In this document: positions 12,286-25,592 of the stretch, in pieces | Layout: each line of letters opens with the position of its first letter | Numbering within the stretch: the first letter of the stretch is position 1 | Source of the DNA: Hydractinia symbiolongicarpus | Taxonomy: Eukaryota; Cnidaria; Hydrozoa; Anthoathecata; Hydractiniidae | DNA: 64,000 bases | Assembly: GCF_029227915.1 (NCBI RefSeq) | Contig: NC_079883.1 | Location: 32,428,001-32,492,000 of the forward strand | Reading direction: 5' to 3' | The notes under the pieces: generated by a model | What the model saw: only the letters and a program-made list of their open reading frames with translations | What the model was told of the DNA's origin: nothing | Database searches by the model: none | Program-made: the position numbers and the translations under genes

Positions 12286-15200
12286 GAAAACCCGCGTTAC
12301 CCTAAATCCCGGACTCGGCCCGTATAATTGAAAGTATACAAAGAAAGTACCCAGGGAGTAAACTCATTTCCCGAAGGATTTTTATATTATATTTTAATCA
12401 CTAAAACGCATGAGACTTGTAGTTTTCAAAAATATTTCATTTTTCATGATACGCTGAATAAAAGAAGTTAAATCGCCGGCAAACGAAAACCTACAATTTC
12501 CCGTAAATACAGAAATCGGCCCGTATAGTCAACAGTATACAAAGAAAGTACCCAGGGAGTAATCTCATTTCCCGAACGATTTTTTAAATTATTTTTTCAC
12601 CTCTAAAACGCATGAGACTTGTAGTTTTCAAAAATGCTTTCATTTTTGATGAGACGCTGAATAAAAGAAGTTTAATCGCCGGCAAACGGAAACCCGCGAT
12701 TTCCCGTAAATCACGAGCTTGACCCGTATAGTCGAATGTATACAAAGGAAGTTCCCAGGGAGTAAACTGATTTCCCAACGATTTTCTAAATTATTTTTTA
12801 ATCATTAAAACGTACGAGACTTGTAGTATTCAAAAATGTTTACATTTTTGGTGAGACGCTGAGTAAAATAAGTTTAATCGCCGGCAAACGAAAACCCGCG
12901 TTACCCTAAATCCCGAACTCGGCCCGTATAATTAAAAGTATACAAAGAAAGTACGCAGGGAGTAAACTGATTTCCCGAACGATTTTTTAAATAATTTCTG
13001 CACCACTAGAACGAATGAGACTTGAAGTATTCAAAAATGTGTACATTTTTCATGATACGCTGAATAAAAGAAGTTTAATCGCCGGAAAACGAAAACCCGC
13101 GATTTCCCGAAAATACCGGGCTTGGCCGGTATACTCGAATGTATACAAAGAAAGTACCCAGGGAGTAAACTGATTTCCCGAACAATTTTTAAAATTATTT
13201 TTTAATCACTAAAACGCACGAGACTTATAGTTTTCAAAAATGTTTTTATTTTTGATGAGACGTTGAATAAAAGAAGTTTAATCGCCGGCAAACGAAAACC
13301 CGCGATTTCCCGAAAATACCGAAATCGGCCAGTATAGTCAACAGTATACAAAGAAAGTACCCAGGGAGTAAACTCATTTCCCGAACGATTTTTTAAATTA
13401 TTTTTTCACCTCTAAAACGCATGAGACTTGTAGTTTTAAAAAATGTTTTCATTTTTGATGAGACGCTGAATAAAAGAAGTTTAATCGCCGGCAAACGAAA
13501 ACCCGCCATTTCCCGTAAATCCCGGGCTTGGCCCGTATAGTCGAATGTATACAAAGAAAGTACCCAGGGAGTAAATTCATTTTCCGAACGATTTTTTAAA
13601 TTATTTTTTAATCACTGAAACGCTTGAGACTTGTAGTTTTCAAGAATGTTTTTATTTTTGATGAGACGCTGAATAAAAGAAGTTTAATCGCCGGCAAACG
13701 TAAACCCGCGATTTCCCGAAAATACCGAAATCGGCCAGTATTGTCAACAGTATACAAAGAAAGTACCCAGGGAGTAAACTCATTTCCCGAACGATTTTTT
13801 AATTTATTTTTTCACCTCTAAAACGCATGAGACTTGTAGTTTTAAAAAATGTTTTCATTTTTGATGAGACGCTGAATAAAAGAAGTTTAATCGCCGGCAA
13901 ACGAAAACCCGCGATTTCCCGTAAATCCCGGGCTTGGCCCGTATAGTCGAATGTATACAAAGAAAGTACCCAGGGAGTAAATTCATTTCCCGAACGATTT
14001 TTTAAATTATTTTTTAATCACTGAAACGCTTGAGACTTGCAGTTTTCAAGAATGTTTTCATTTTTGATGAGACGCTGAATAAAAGAAGTTTAATCGCCGG
14101 CAAACGAAAACCGGCGATTTCCCGTAAATTCTGGAATCAGCCCGTATAGTCAAAAGTATACAAGGAAAGTACCCAGGGAGAAAACTCATTTCCCGAAGGA
14201 TTTTTATATTATTTTTTAATCACTAAAACGCATGAGACTTGTAGTTTTCAAAAATGTTTTCATTTTTGATAAGACGCTGAATAAAAGAAGTTTAATCGCC
14301 GGCAAACGAAAACCCGCGATTACCCGTAAATACCGGAATCGGCCCGTATAGTCAAAAGTATACAAAGAAAGTACCCAGGGAGTAAACTCATTTCCCGAAC
14401 GATTTTTTAAATTATTTTTTTACCAATAAAACGCATGAGACTTGTAGTTTTCAAAAATCGTTTCATTTTTGATGAGACGCTGACTAAAAGAAGTTTAATC
14501 GCCGGCAAACGAAAACCCGCGATTTCCCGTAAATCCCGGGCTTGGCCGTATAGTCGAATGTATACAAAGAAAGTACCCAGGGAGTAAATTGATTTCCCGA
14601 ACGATTTTTTAAATAATTTCTGCACCACTAGAACGAATGAGACTTGTAGTATTCAAAAATGTTTACATTTTTGGTGAGACGCTGAATAAAAGAAGTTTAA
14701 TCGCCGGCAAACGAAAACCCGCGTTAACCTAAATCCCGGACTCGGCCCGTATAATTAAAAGTGTACAAAGAAAGTACCCAGGGAGTAAACTGATTTCCCG
14801 AACGATTTTTTAAAAAATCTCTGCACCACTAGAACGAATGAGACTTGTAGTATTCAAAAATGATTACATTTTTGGTGAGACGTTGAATAAAAGCAGTTTA
14901 ATCGCCCGCAAACGAAAACACGCGATTTCGCGAAAATCCCGGGCATGGCTTGTATAGTCCAATGTATACAAACAAAGTACCCAGGGAGTAAACTGATTTC
15001 CCGAACGATTTTTTAAATAATTTCTGCACCACTAGAACAAATGAGACTTGTAGTATTCAAAAATGTTCACATTTTTGATGAGACGCTGAATAAAAGAAGT
15101 TTAATAGCCGGCAAACGAAAACCCGCGATTTCCCGTAAATCCCAGGCTTGGCCCGTATAGTCGAATGTATGCAAAGAAAGTACCCAGGGAGTAAATTCAT

Positions 15201-16500
15201 TTCCCGAACGATTTTTTAAATTATTTTTTAATCACTGAAACGCTTGAGACTTGTAGTTTTCAAGAATGTTTTCATTATTGATGAGACGCTGAATAAAAGA
15301 AGTTTAATCGCCGGCAAACGAAAACCGGCGATTTCCCGTAAATTCTGGAATCAGCCCGTATAGTCAAAAGTATACAAGGAAAGTACCCAGGGAGTAAACT
15401 CATTTCCCGAACGATTTTTTAAATAATTTCTGCACCACTAAAACGAATGAGACTTGTAGTATTCAAAAATGTTTACATTTTTGGTGAGACGCTGAATAAA
15501 AGAAGTTTAATCGCCGGCAAACGAAAACCCGCGTTACCCTAAATCCCGGACTCGGTCCGTATAATTAAAGGTATACAAAGAAAGTACCCAGGGAGTAAAC
15601 TGATTTCCCGAACGATTTTTTAAATAATCTCTGCACCACTAGAACGAATGAGACTTGTAGTGTTCAAAAATGTTTACATTTTTGGTAAGACGCTGAATAA
15701 AAGCAGTTTAATCTCCGGCAAACGAAAACCCGCGATTTCCCCTAAATCCCGGACTCGGCCCGTATAATTGAAAGTATACAGAGAAAGTACCCAGGGAGTA
15801 AACTCATTTCCCAAAGGATTTTTTATATTATATTTTAATCACTAAAACGCATGAGACTTGTAGTTTTCAAAAATGTTTCGTTTTTCATGATACGCTGAAT
15901 AAAAGAAGTTAAATCGCCGGCAAACCAAAACCTGCGATTTCCCGTAAATACAGAAATCGGCCCGTATAGTCAACAGTATACAAAGAAAGTACCCAGGGAG
16001 TAAACTCATTTCCCGAACGATTTTTTAAATTATTTTTTCACCTCTAAAACGCATGAGACTTGTAGTTTTCAAAAATGTTTTCATTTTTGATGAGACGCTG
16101 AATAAAAGAAGTTTAATCGCCGGCAAACGAGAACCCGCAATTTCCCGTAAATACTGGAATCGGCCCGTATAGTCAAAAGTATACAAAGAAAATACCCAGG
16201 GAGTACACTCATTTCCCAAACGATTTTTTAAATTATTTTTTAATCACTAAAACGCATGAGACTTGTAGTTTTCAAAAATGTTTCATTTTTCATGATACGC
16301 TGAATAAAAGAAGTTAAATCGCCGGAAAACGAAAACCTGCGATTTCCCGTAAATACAGAAATCGGCCCGTATAGTCAACAGTATACAAAGAAAGTACCCA
16401 GGGAGTAATCTCATTTCCCGAACGATTTTTTAAATTATTTTTTCACCTCTAAAACGCATGAGACTTGTAGTTTTCAAAAATGCTTTCATTTTTGATGAGA
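12286..16500. repeat. Satellite A, mixed monomers without a clean local higher-order period
   Basis: About 21 monomers of all subtypes. Parts of this stretch match later parts of the array: about 14.2-16.6 kb matches about 25.0-27.5 kb at an offset of 10730 bp that grows to 10933 bp, so one extra monomer (about 203 bp) sits in the later copy. The rare GATTACATTTTT variant lies at 14862. I see no non-satellite sequence here. The open frames at 12584-12778, 14407-14628 and 16025-16219 are monomer artefacts. Confidence 0.75.
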
Positions 16501-18320
16501 CGCTGAATAAAAGAAGTTTAATCGCCGGCAAACGGAAACCCGCGATTTCCCGTAAATCCCGAGCTTGACCCGTATAGTCAAATGTATACAAAGGAAGTTC
16601 CCAGGGAGTAAACTGATTTCCCAACGATTTTCTAAATTATTTTTTAATCATTAAAACGCACGAGACTTGTAGTATTAAAAAATGTTTACATTTTTGGTGA
16701 GACGCTGAATAAAAGAAGTTTAATCGCCGGCAAACGAAAACCCGCGTTACCCTAAATCCCGGACTCGGCCCGTATAATTAAAAGTATACAAAGAAAGTCG
16801 GCAGGGAGTAAACTGATTTCCCGAACGATTTTTTAAATAATTTTTGCACCACTAGAACGAATGAGACTTGTAGTATTCAAAAATGTTTACATTTTTGGTG
16901 AGACGCTGAATAAAAGAAGTTTAATCGCCGGCAAATGAAAACCCGCGATTTCCCCTAAATCCCGGACTCGGCCCGTATAATTGAAAGTATACAAAGAAAG
17001 TACCCATGGAGTAAACTCATTTCCCGAAGGATTTTTTATATTATATTTTAATCACTAAAACGTATGAGACTTTTAGTTTTCAAAAATGTTTTCATTTTTG
17101 ATGAGACGCTGAATAAAAGAAGTTTAATCGCCGGCAAACGAAAACCCGCAATTTCCCGTAAATACCGAAATCGGCCCGTATAGTCGAATGTATACAAAGA
17201 AAGTACCCAGGGAGTAAACTGATTTTCCGAACGATTTTTTAAATTATTTTTTAATCACTAAAACGCATGAGACTTGCAGTTTTTAAAAATGCTTTCATTT
17301 TTGATGAGACGCTGAATAAAAGAAGTTTAATCGCCGGCAAACGGAAACCCGCGATTTCCCGTAAATCCCGAGCTTGACCCGTATAGTCAAATGTATACAA
17401 AGGAAGTTCCCAGGGAGTAAACTGATTTCCCAACGATTTTCTAAATTATTTTTTAATCATTAAAACGCACGAGACTTGTAGTATTAAAAAATGTTTACAT
17501 TTTTGGTGAGACGCTGAATAAAAGAAGTTTAATCGCCGGCAAACGGAAACCCGCGATTTCCCGTAAATCCCGAGCTTGACCCGTATAGTCAAATGTATAC
17601 AAAGGAAGTTCCCAGGGAGTAAACTGATTTCCCAACGATTTTCTAAATTATTTTTTAATCATTAAAACGCACGAGACTTGTAGTATTAAAAAATGTTTAC
17701 ATTTTTGGTGAGACGCTGAATAAAAGAAGTTTAATCGCCGGCAAACGAAAACCCGCGTTACCCTAAATCCCGGACTCGGCCCGTATAATTAAAAGTATAC
17801 AAAGAAAGTCGGCAGGGAGTAAACTGATTTCCCGAACGATTTTTTAAATAATTTTTGCACCACTAGAACGAATGAGACTTGTAGTATTCAAAAATGTTTA
17901 CATTTTTGGTGAGACGCTGAATAAAAGAAATTTAATCGCCGGCAAATGAAAACCCGCGATTTCCCCTAAATCCCGGACTCGGCCCGTATAATTGAAAGTA
18001 TACAAAGAAAGTACCCATGGAGTAAACTCATTTCCCGAAGGATTTTTTATATTATATTTTAATCACTAAAACGTATGAGACTTTTAGTTTTCAAAAATGT
18101 TTTCATTTTTGATGAGACGCTGAATAAAAGAAGTTTAATCGCCGGCAAACGAAAACCCGCAATTTCCCGTAAATACCGAAATCGGCCCGTATAGTCGAAT
18201 GTATACAAAGAAAGTACCCAGGGAGTAAACTGATTTTCCGAACGATTTTTTAAATTATTTTTTAATCACTAAAACGCATGAGACTTGCAGTTTTTAAAAA
18301 TGCTTTCATTTTTGATGAGA
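16500..18320. repeat. 1012-bp (five-monomer) tandem duplication in satellite A
   Basis: The private stretch GTCGGCAGGGAGTAAACTG occurs near 16798 and 17810, and CGTATGAGACTTTTAG near 17060 and 18072, both offset by 1012 bp. The second copy loses identity near 18321, where AAACAAGTTTAATC replaces AAAGAAGTTTAATC. Between the copies one extra monomer with GAGACTTGTAGTATTAAAAA is visible (landmarks near 17470 and 17670). Confidence 0.75.
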
Positions 18321-20402
18321 CGTTGAATAAAACAAGTTTAATCGCCGGCAAACGGAAACCCGCGATTTCCCGTAAATCCCGAGCTTGACCGGTATAGTCG
18401 AATGTATACAAAGAAAGTACCCAGGGAGTAAACTGATTTCCCAACGATTTTCTAAATTATTTTTTAATCACTAAAACGCACGAGACTTGTAGTTTTCAAA
18501 AATGTTTTCATTTTTGGTGAGACGCTGAATGAAAGAAGTTTAATCGCCGGCAAGCAAAAACCCGCGATTTCCCGTAAATCCTGGGCTTGGCCCGTATAGT
18601 CGAATGTATACAAAGAAAGTACCCAGGGAGTAAACTGATTTCCCGAACGATTTTTTAAATAATTTGTGCACCACTAGACCGAATGAGACTTGTAGTATTC
18701 AAAAATGTTTACATTTTTGGTGAGACGCTGAATAAAGGTAGTTTAATCGCCGGCAAACGAAAACCCGCGATTTCCCCTAAATCCCGGGCTTGGCCCGTAT
18801 AGTCGTATGTATACAAAGAAAGTACCCTGCAAGTAAACTCATTTCCAGAACGATTTTTTAAAATATTTTTTCACCGTTAAAACGCATGAGACTTGAAGTT
18901 TTCAAAAATGTTTTCATTTTTCATGAGACGCTGAATAAAAGAAATTAAATTGCCGGCAAACGAAAACCGGCGATTTCCCGTAAATTCTGGAATCGGCCCG
19001 TATAGTCAAAAGTATACAAGGAAAGTACCCAGGGAGTAAACTCATTTCCCGAAGGATTTTTATATTATTTTTTAATCACTAAAACGCATGAGACTTGTAG
19101 TTTTCAAAAATGTTTTCATTTTTGATAAGACGCTGAATAAAAGAAGTTTAATCGCCGGCAAACGAAAACCCGCGTTAACCTAAATCCCGGACTCGGCCCG
19201 TATAATTGAAAGTATACAAAGAAAGTACCCATGGAGTAAACTCATTTCCCGAAGGATTTTTTATATTATATTTTAATCACTAAAACGTATGAGACTTTTA
19301 GTTTTCAAAAATGTTTTCATTTTTAATGAGACGCTGAATAAAAGAAGTTTAATCGCCGGCAAACGAAAACCCGCAATTTCCCGTAAATACCGAAATCGGC
19401 CCGTATAGTCGAATGTATACAAAGAAAGTACCCAGGGAGTAAACTGATTTTCCGAACGATTTTTTAAATTATTTTTTAATCACTAAAACGCATGAGACTT
19501 GCAGTTTTTAAAAATGCTTTCATTTTTGATGAGACGTTGAATAAAACAAGTTTAATCGCCGGCAAACGGAAACCCGCGATTTCCCGTAAATCCCGAGCTT
19601 GACCGGTATAGTCGAATGTATACAAAGAAAGTACCCAGGGAGTAAACTGATTTCCCAACGATTTTCTAAATTATTTTTTAATCACTAAAACGCACGAGAC
19701 TTGTAGTTTTCAAAAATGTTTTCATTTTTGGTGAGACGCTGAATGAAAGAAGTTTAATCGCCGGCAAGCAAAAACCCGCGATTTCCCGTAAATCCTGGGC
19801 TTGGCCCGTATAGTCGAATGTATACAAAGAAAGTACCCAGGGAGTAAACTGATTTCCCGAACGATTTTTTAAATAATTTGTGCACCACTAGACCGAATGA
19901 GACTTGTAGTATTCAAAAATGTTTACATTTTTGGTGAGACGCTGAATAAAGGTAGTTTAATCGCCGGCAAACGAAAACCCGCGATTTCCCCTAAATCCCG
20001 GGCTTGGCCCGTATAGTCGTATGTATACAAAGAAAGTACCCTGCAAGTAAACTCATTTCCAGAACGATTTTTTAAAATATTTTTTCACCGTTAAAACGCA
20101 TGAGACTTGTAGTTTTCAAAAATGTTTTCATTTTTCATGAGACGCTGAATAAAAGAAATTAAATTGCCGGCAAACGAAAACCGGCGATTTCCCGTAAATT
20201 CTGGAATCGGCCCGTATAGTCAAAATTATACAAGGAAAGTACCCAGGGAGTAAACTCATTTCCCGAAGGATTTTTATATTATTTTTTAATCACTAAAACG
20301 CATGAGACTTGTAGTTTTCAAAAATGTTTTCATTTTTCATAAGACGCTGAATAAAAGAAGTTTAATCGCCGGCAAACGAAAACCCGCGTTAACCTAAATC
20401 CC
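17975..20402. repeat. 1214-bp (six-monomer) tandem duplication in satellite A
   Basis: CGTATGAGACTTTTAG near 18072 recurs near 19286, and identical 60-codon monomer frames end at 18444 and 19658, both offset by 1214 bp. The two copies are about 17975-19188 and 19189-20402. They share private markers such as TACCCTGCAAGTAAACTC and GCCGGCAAGCAAAAACC. The start overlaps the neighbouring 1012-bp duplication, so the two amplification events are nested. Confidence 0.8.
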
Positions 20403-21990
20403 GGACTCGGCCCGTATAATTAAAAGTGTACAAAGAAAGTACCCAGGGAGTAAACTGATTTCCCGAACGATTTTTTAAATAATCTCTGCACCACTAGAAC
20501 GAATGAGACTTGCAGTATTCAAAAATGATTACATTTTTGGTGAGACGTTGAATAAAAGCAGTTTAATCGCCCGCAAACGAAAACCCGCGATTTCGCGAAA
20601 ATCCCGGGCTTGGCTTGTATAGTCCAATGTATACAAACAAAGTACCCAGGGAGTAAACTGATTTCCCGAACGATTTTTTAAATAATTTCTGCACCAATAG
20701 AACAAATGAGACTTGTAGTATTCAAAAATGTTCACATTTTTGATGAGATGCTGAATAAAAGAAGTTTAATAGCCGGCAAACGAAAACCCGCGATTTCCCG
20801 TAAATCCCAGGCTTAGCCCGTATAGTCGAATGTATGCAAAGAAAGTACCCAGGGAGTAAATTCATTTCCCGAGCGATTTTTTAAATTATTTTTTAATCAC
20901 TGAAACGCTTGAGACTTGTAGTTTTCAAGAATGTTTTCATTTTTGATGAGACGCTGAATAAAAGAAGTTTAATCGCCGGCAAACGAAAACCGGCGATTTC
21001 CCGTAAATTCTGGAATCAGCCCGTATAGTCAAAAGTATACAAGGAAAGTACCCAGGGAGTAAACTCATTTCCCGAAGGATTTTTATATTATTTTTTAATC
21101 ACTAAAACGCATGAGATTTGTAGTTTTCAAAAATGTTTTCATTTTTGATAAGACGCTGAATAAAAGAAGTTTAATCGCCGGCAAACGAAAACCCGCAATT
21201 ACCCGTAAATACAGGAATCGGCCCGTATAGTCAAAAGTATACAAAGAAAGTACCCAGGGAGTAAACTCATTTCCCGAACGATTTTTTAAATAATTTCTGC
21301 ACCACTAAAACGAATGAGACTTGTAGTATTCAAAAATGTTTACATTTTTGGTGAGACGCTGAATAAAAGAAGTTTAATCGCCGGCAAACGAAAACCCGCG
21401 TTACCCTAAATCCCGGACTCGGTCCGTATAATTAAAAGTATACAAAGAAAGTACCCAGGGAGTAAACTGATTTCCCGAACGATTTTTTAAATAATCTCTG
21501 CACCACTAGAACGAATGAGACTTGTAGTGTTCAAAAATGTTTACATTTTTGGTAAGACGCTGAATAAAAGCAGTTTAATCTCCGGCAAACGAAAACCCGC
21601 GCTTTCCCCTAAATCCCGGACTCGGCCCGTATAATTGAAAGTATACAGAGAAAGTACCCAGGGAGTAAACTCATTTCCCAAAGGATTTTTTATATTATAT
21701 TTTAATCACTAAAACGCATGAGACTTGTAGTTTTCTAAAATGTTTCGTTTTTCATGATACGCTGAATAAAAGAAGTTAAATCGCCGGCAAACCAAAACCT
21801 GCGATTTCCCGTAAATACAGAAATCGGCCCGTATAGTCAACAGTATACAAAGAAAGTACCCAGGGAGTAAACTCATTTCCCGAACGATTTTTTAAATTAT
21901 TTTTTCACCTCTAAAACGCATGAGACTTGTAGTTTTCAAAAATGTTTTCATTTTTGATGAGACGCTGAATAAAAGAGGTTTAATCGCCGG
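20375..21990. repeat. Satellite A segment repeated at 25442-27080 (offset ~5066 bp)
   Basis: The run of eight monomers beginning with CCCGCGTTAACCTAAATCCC is repeated 5066-5067 bp downstream in the same monomer order. It includes the GATTAC variant at 20527 and 25593 and the GTTTCGTTTTTCATGATACG monomer. The downstream copy has small differences (for example TTTTTTAATATAATCTC near 25541). Confidence 0.7.
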
Positions 21991-22079
21991 CAAACGAGAA
22001 CCCACAATTTCCCGTAAATCCCGAGTTTGACCCGTATAGTCGAATGTATACAAAGAAAGTACCCTGCAAGTAAACTCAT

Positions 22080-24950
22080 TTCCCGAACGATTTTTTAAAT
22101 AATTTTTGCACCACTAGAACGAATGAGACTTGTAGTATTCTAGAATGTTTACATTTTTGGTGAGACGGTGAATAAAAGAAGTTTAATCGCCGGCAAATGA
22201 AAACCCGCGATTTCCCCTAAATCCCGGACTCGGCCCGTATAATTGAAAGTATACAAAGAAAGTACCCATGGAGTAAACTCATTTCCCGAAGGATTTTTTA
22301 TATTATATTTTAATCACTAAAACGTATGAGACTTTTAGTTTTCAAAAATGTTTTCATTTTTGATGAGACGCTGAATAAAAGAAGTTTAATCGCCGGCAAA
22401 CGAAAACCCGCAATTTCCCGTAAATACCGAAATCGGCCCGTATAGTCGAATGTATACAAAGAAAGTACCCAGGGAGTAAACTGATTTTCCGAACGATTTT
22501 TTAAATTATTTTTTAATCACTAAAACGCATGAGACTTGCAGTTTTTAAAAATGCTTTCATTTTTGATGAGACGTTGAATAAAACAAGTTTAATCGCCGGC
22601 AAACGGAAACCCGCGATTTCCCGTAAATCCCGAGCTTGACCGGTATAGTCGAATGTATACAAAGAAAGTACCCAGGGAGTAAACTGATTTCCCAACGATT
22701 TTCTAAATTATTTTTTAATCACTAAAACGCACGAGACTTGTAGTTTTCAAAAATGTTTTCATTTTTGGTGAGACGCTGAATGAAAGAAGTTTAATCGCCG
22801 GCAAGCAAAAACCCGCGATTTCCCGTAAATCCTGGGCTTGGCCCGTATAGTCGAATGTATACAAAGAAAGTACCCAGGGAGTAAACTGATTTCCCGAACG
22901 ATTTTTTAAATAATTTGTGCACCACTAGACCGAATGAGACTTGTAGTATTCAAAAATGTTTACATTTTTGGTGAGACGCTGAATAAAGGTAGTTTAATCG
23001 CCGGCAAACGAAAACCCGCGATTTCCCCTAAATCCCGGGCTTGGCCCGTATAGTCGTATGTATACAAAGAAAGTACCCTGCAAGTAAACTCATTTCCCGA
23101 ACGATTTTTTAAATAATTTTTGCACCACTAGAACGAATGAGACTTGTAGTATTCTAGAATGTTTACATTTTTGGTGAGACGGTGAATAAAAGAAGTTTAA
23201 TCGCCGGCAAATGAAAACCCGCGATTTCCCCTAAATCCCGGACTCGGCCCGTATAATTGAAAGTATACAAAGAAAGTACCCATGGAGTAAACTCATTTCC
23301 CGAAGGATTTTTTATATTATATTTTAATCACTAAAACGTATGAGACTTTTAGTTTTCAAAAATGTTTTCATTTTTGATGAGACGCTGAATAAAAGAAGTT
23401 TAATCGCCGGCAAACGAAAACCCGCAATTTCCCGTAAATACCGAAATCGGCCCGTATAGTCGAATGTATACAAAGAAAGTACCCAGGGAGTAAACTGATT
23501 TCCCGAACGATTTTTTAAATAACTTGTGCACCACTAGACCGAATGAGACTTGTAGTATTCAAAAATGTTTACATTTTTGGTGAGACGCTCAATAAAGGTA
23601 GTTTAATCGCCGGCAAACGAAAACCCGCGATTTCCCCTAAATCCCGGGCTTGGCCCGTATAGTCGTATGTATACAAAGAAAGTACCCTGCAAGTAAACTC
23701 ATTTCCCGAACGATTTTTTAAATAATTTTTGCACCACTAGAACGAATGAGACTTGTAGTATTCAAGAATGTTTACATTTTTGGTGAGACGCTGAATAAAA
23801 GAAGTTTAATCGCCGGCAAATGAAAACCCGCGATTTCCCCTAAATCCCGGACTCGGCCCGTATAATTGAAAGTATACAAAGAAAGTACCCATGGAGTAAA
23901 CTCATTTCCCGAAGGATTTTTTATATTATATTTTAATCACTAAAACGTATGAGACTTTTAGTTTTCAAAAATGTTTTCATTTTTGATGAGACGCTGAATA
24001 AAAGAAGTTTAATCGCCGGCAAACGAAAACCCGCAATTTCCCGTAAATACCGAAATCGGCCCGTATAGTCGAATGTATACAAAGAAAGTACCCAGGGAGT
24101 AAACTGATTTTCCGAACGATTTTTTAAATTATTTTTTAATCACTAAAACGCATGAGACTTGCAGTTTTTAAAAATGCTTTCATTTTTGATGAGACGTTGA
24201 ATAAAACAAGTTTAATCGCCGGCAAACGGAAACCCGCGATTTCCCGTAAATCCCGAGCTTGACCGGTATAGTCGAATGTATACAAAGAAAGTACCCAGGG
24301 AGTAAACTGATTTCCCAACGATTTTCTAAATTATTTTTTAATCACTAAAACGCACGAGACTTGTAGTTTTCAAAAATGTTTTCATTTTTGGTGAGACGCT
24401 GAATGAAAGAAGTTTAATCGCCGGCAAGCAAAAACCCGCGATTTCCCGTAAATCCTGGGCTTGGCCCGTATAGTCGAATGTATACAAAGAAAGTACCCAG
24501 GGAGTAAACTGATTTCCCGAACGATTTTTTAAATAATTTGTGCACCACTAGACCGAATGAGACTTGTAGTATTCAAAAATGTTTACATTTTTGGTGAGAC
24601 GCTGAATAAAGGTAGTTTAATCGCCGGCAAACGAAAACCCGCGATTTCCCCTAAATCCCGGGCTTGGCCCGTATAGTCGTATGTATACAAAGAAAGTACC
24701 CTGCAAGTAAACTCATTTCCAGAACGATTTTTTAAAATATTTTTTCACCGTTAAAACGCATGAGACTTGTAGTTTTCAAAAATGTTTTCATTTTTCATGA
24801 GACGCTGAATAAAAGAAATTAAATTGCCGGCAAACGAAAACCGGCGATTTCCCGTAAATTCTGGAATCGGCCCGTATAGTCAAAAGTATACAAGGAAAGT
24901 ACCCAGGGAGTAAACTCATTTCCCGAAGGATTTTTATATTATTTTTTAAT
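22080..24950. repeat. Satellite A block with ~1014-bp and shorter local duplications
   Basis: The private variant GTATTCTAGAATGTTTAC occurs near 22137 and 23151, offset 1014 bp (five monomers). A third, related monomer (GTATTCAAGAATG) follows about 608 bp later (three monomers). Identical 60-codon monomer frames ending at 22695 and 24318 are 1623 bp (eight monomers) apart. The block is built from the same monomers as 17975-20402, with different spacing. Confidence 0.65.
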
Positions 24951-25592
24951 CACTAAAACGCATGAGACTTGTAGTTTTCAAAAATGTTTTCATTTTTGAT
25001 AAGACGCTGAATAAAAGAAGTTTAATCGCCGGCAAACGAAAACCCGCGATTACCCGTAAATACCGGAATCGGCCCGTATAGTCAAAAGTATACAAAGAAA
25101 GTACCCAGGGAGTAAACTCATTTCCCGAACGATTTTTTAAATTATTTTTTTACCAATAAAACGCATGAGACTTGTAGTTTTCAAAAATCGTTTCATTTTT
25201 GATGAGACGCTGACTAAAAGAAGTTTAATCGCCGGCAAACGAAAACCCGCGATTTCCCGTAAATCCCGGGCTTGGCCGTATAGTCGAATGTATACAAAGA
25301 AAGTACCCAGGGAGTAAATTGATTTCCCGAACGATTTTTTAAATAATTTCTGCACCACTAGAACGAATGAGACTTGTAGTATTCAAAAATGTTTACATTT
25401 TTGGTGAGACGCTGAATAAAAGAAGTTTAATCGCCGGCAAACGAAAACCCGCGTTAACCTAAATCCCGGACTCGGCCCGTATAATTAAAAGTGTACAAAG
25501 AAAGTACCCAGGGAGTAAACTGATTTCCCGAACGATTTTTTAATATAATCTCTGCACCACTAGAACGAATGAGACTTGTAGTATTCAAAAAT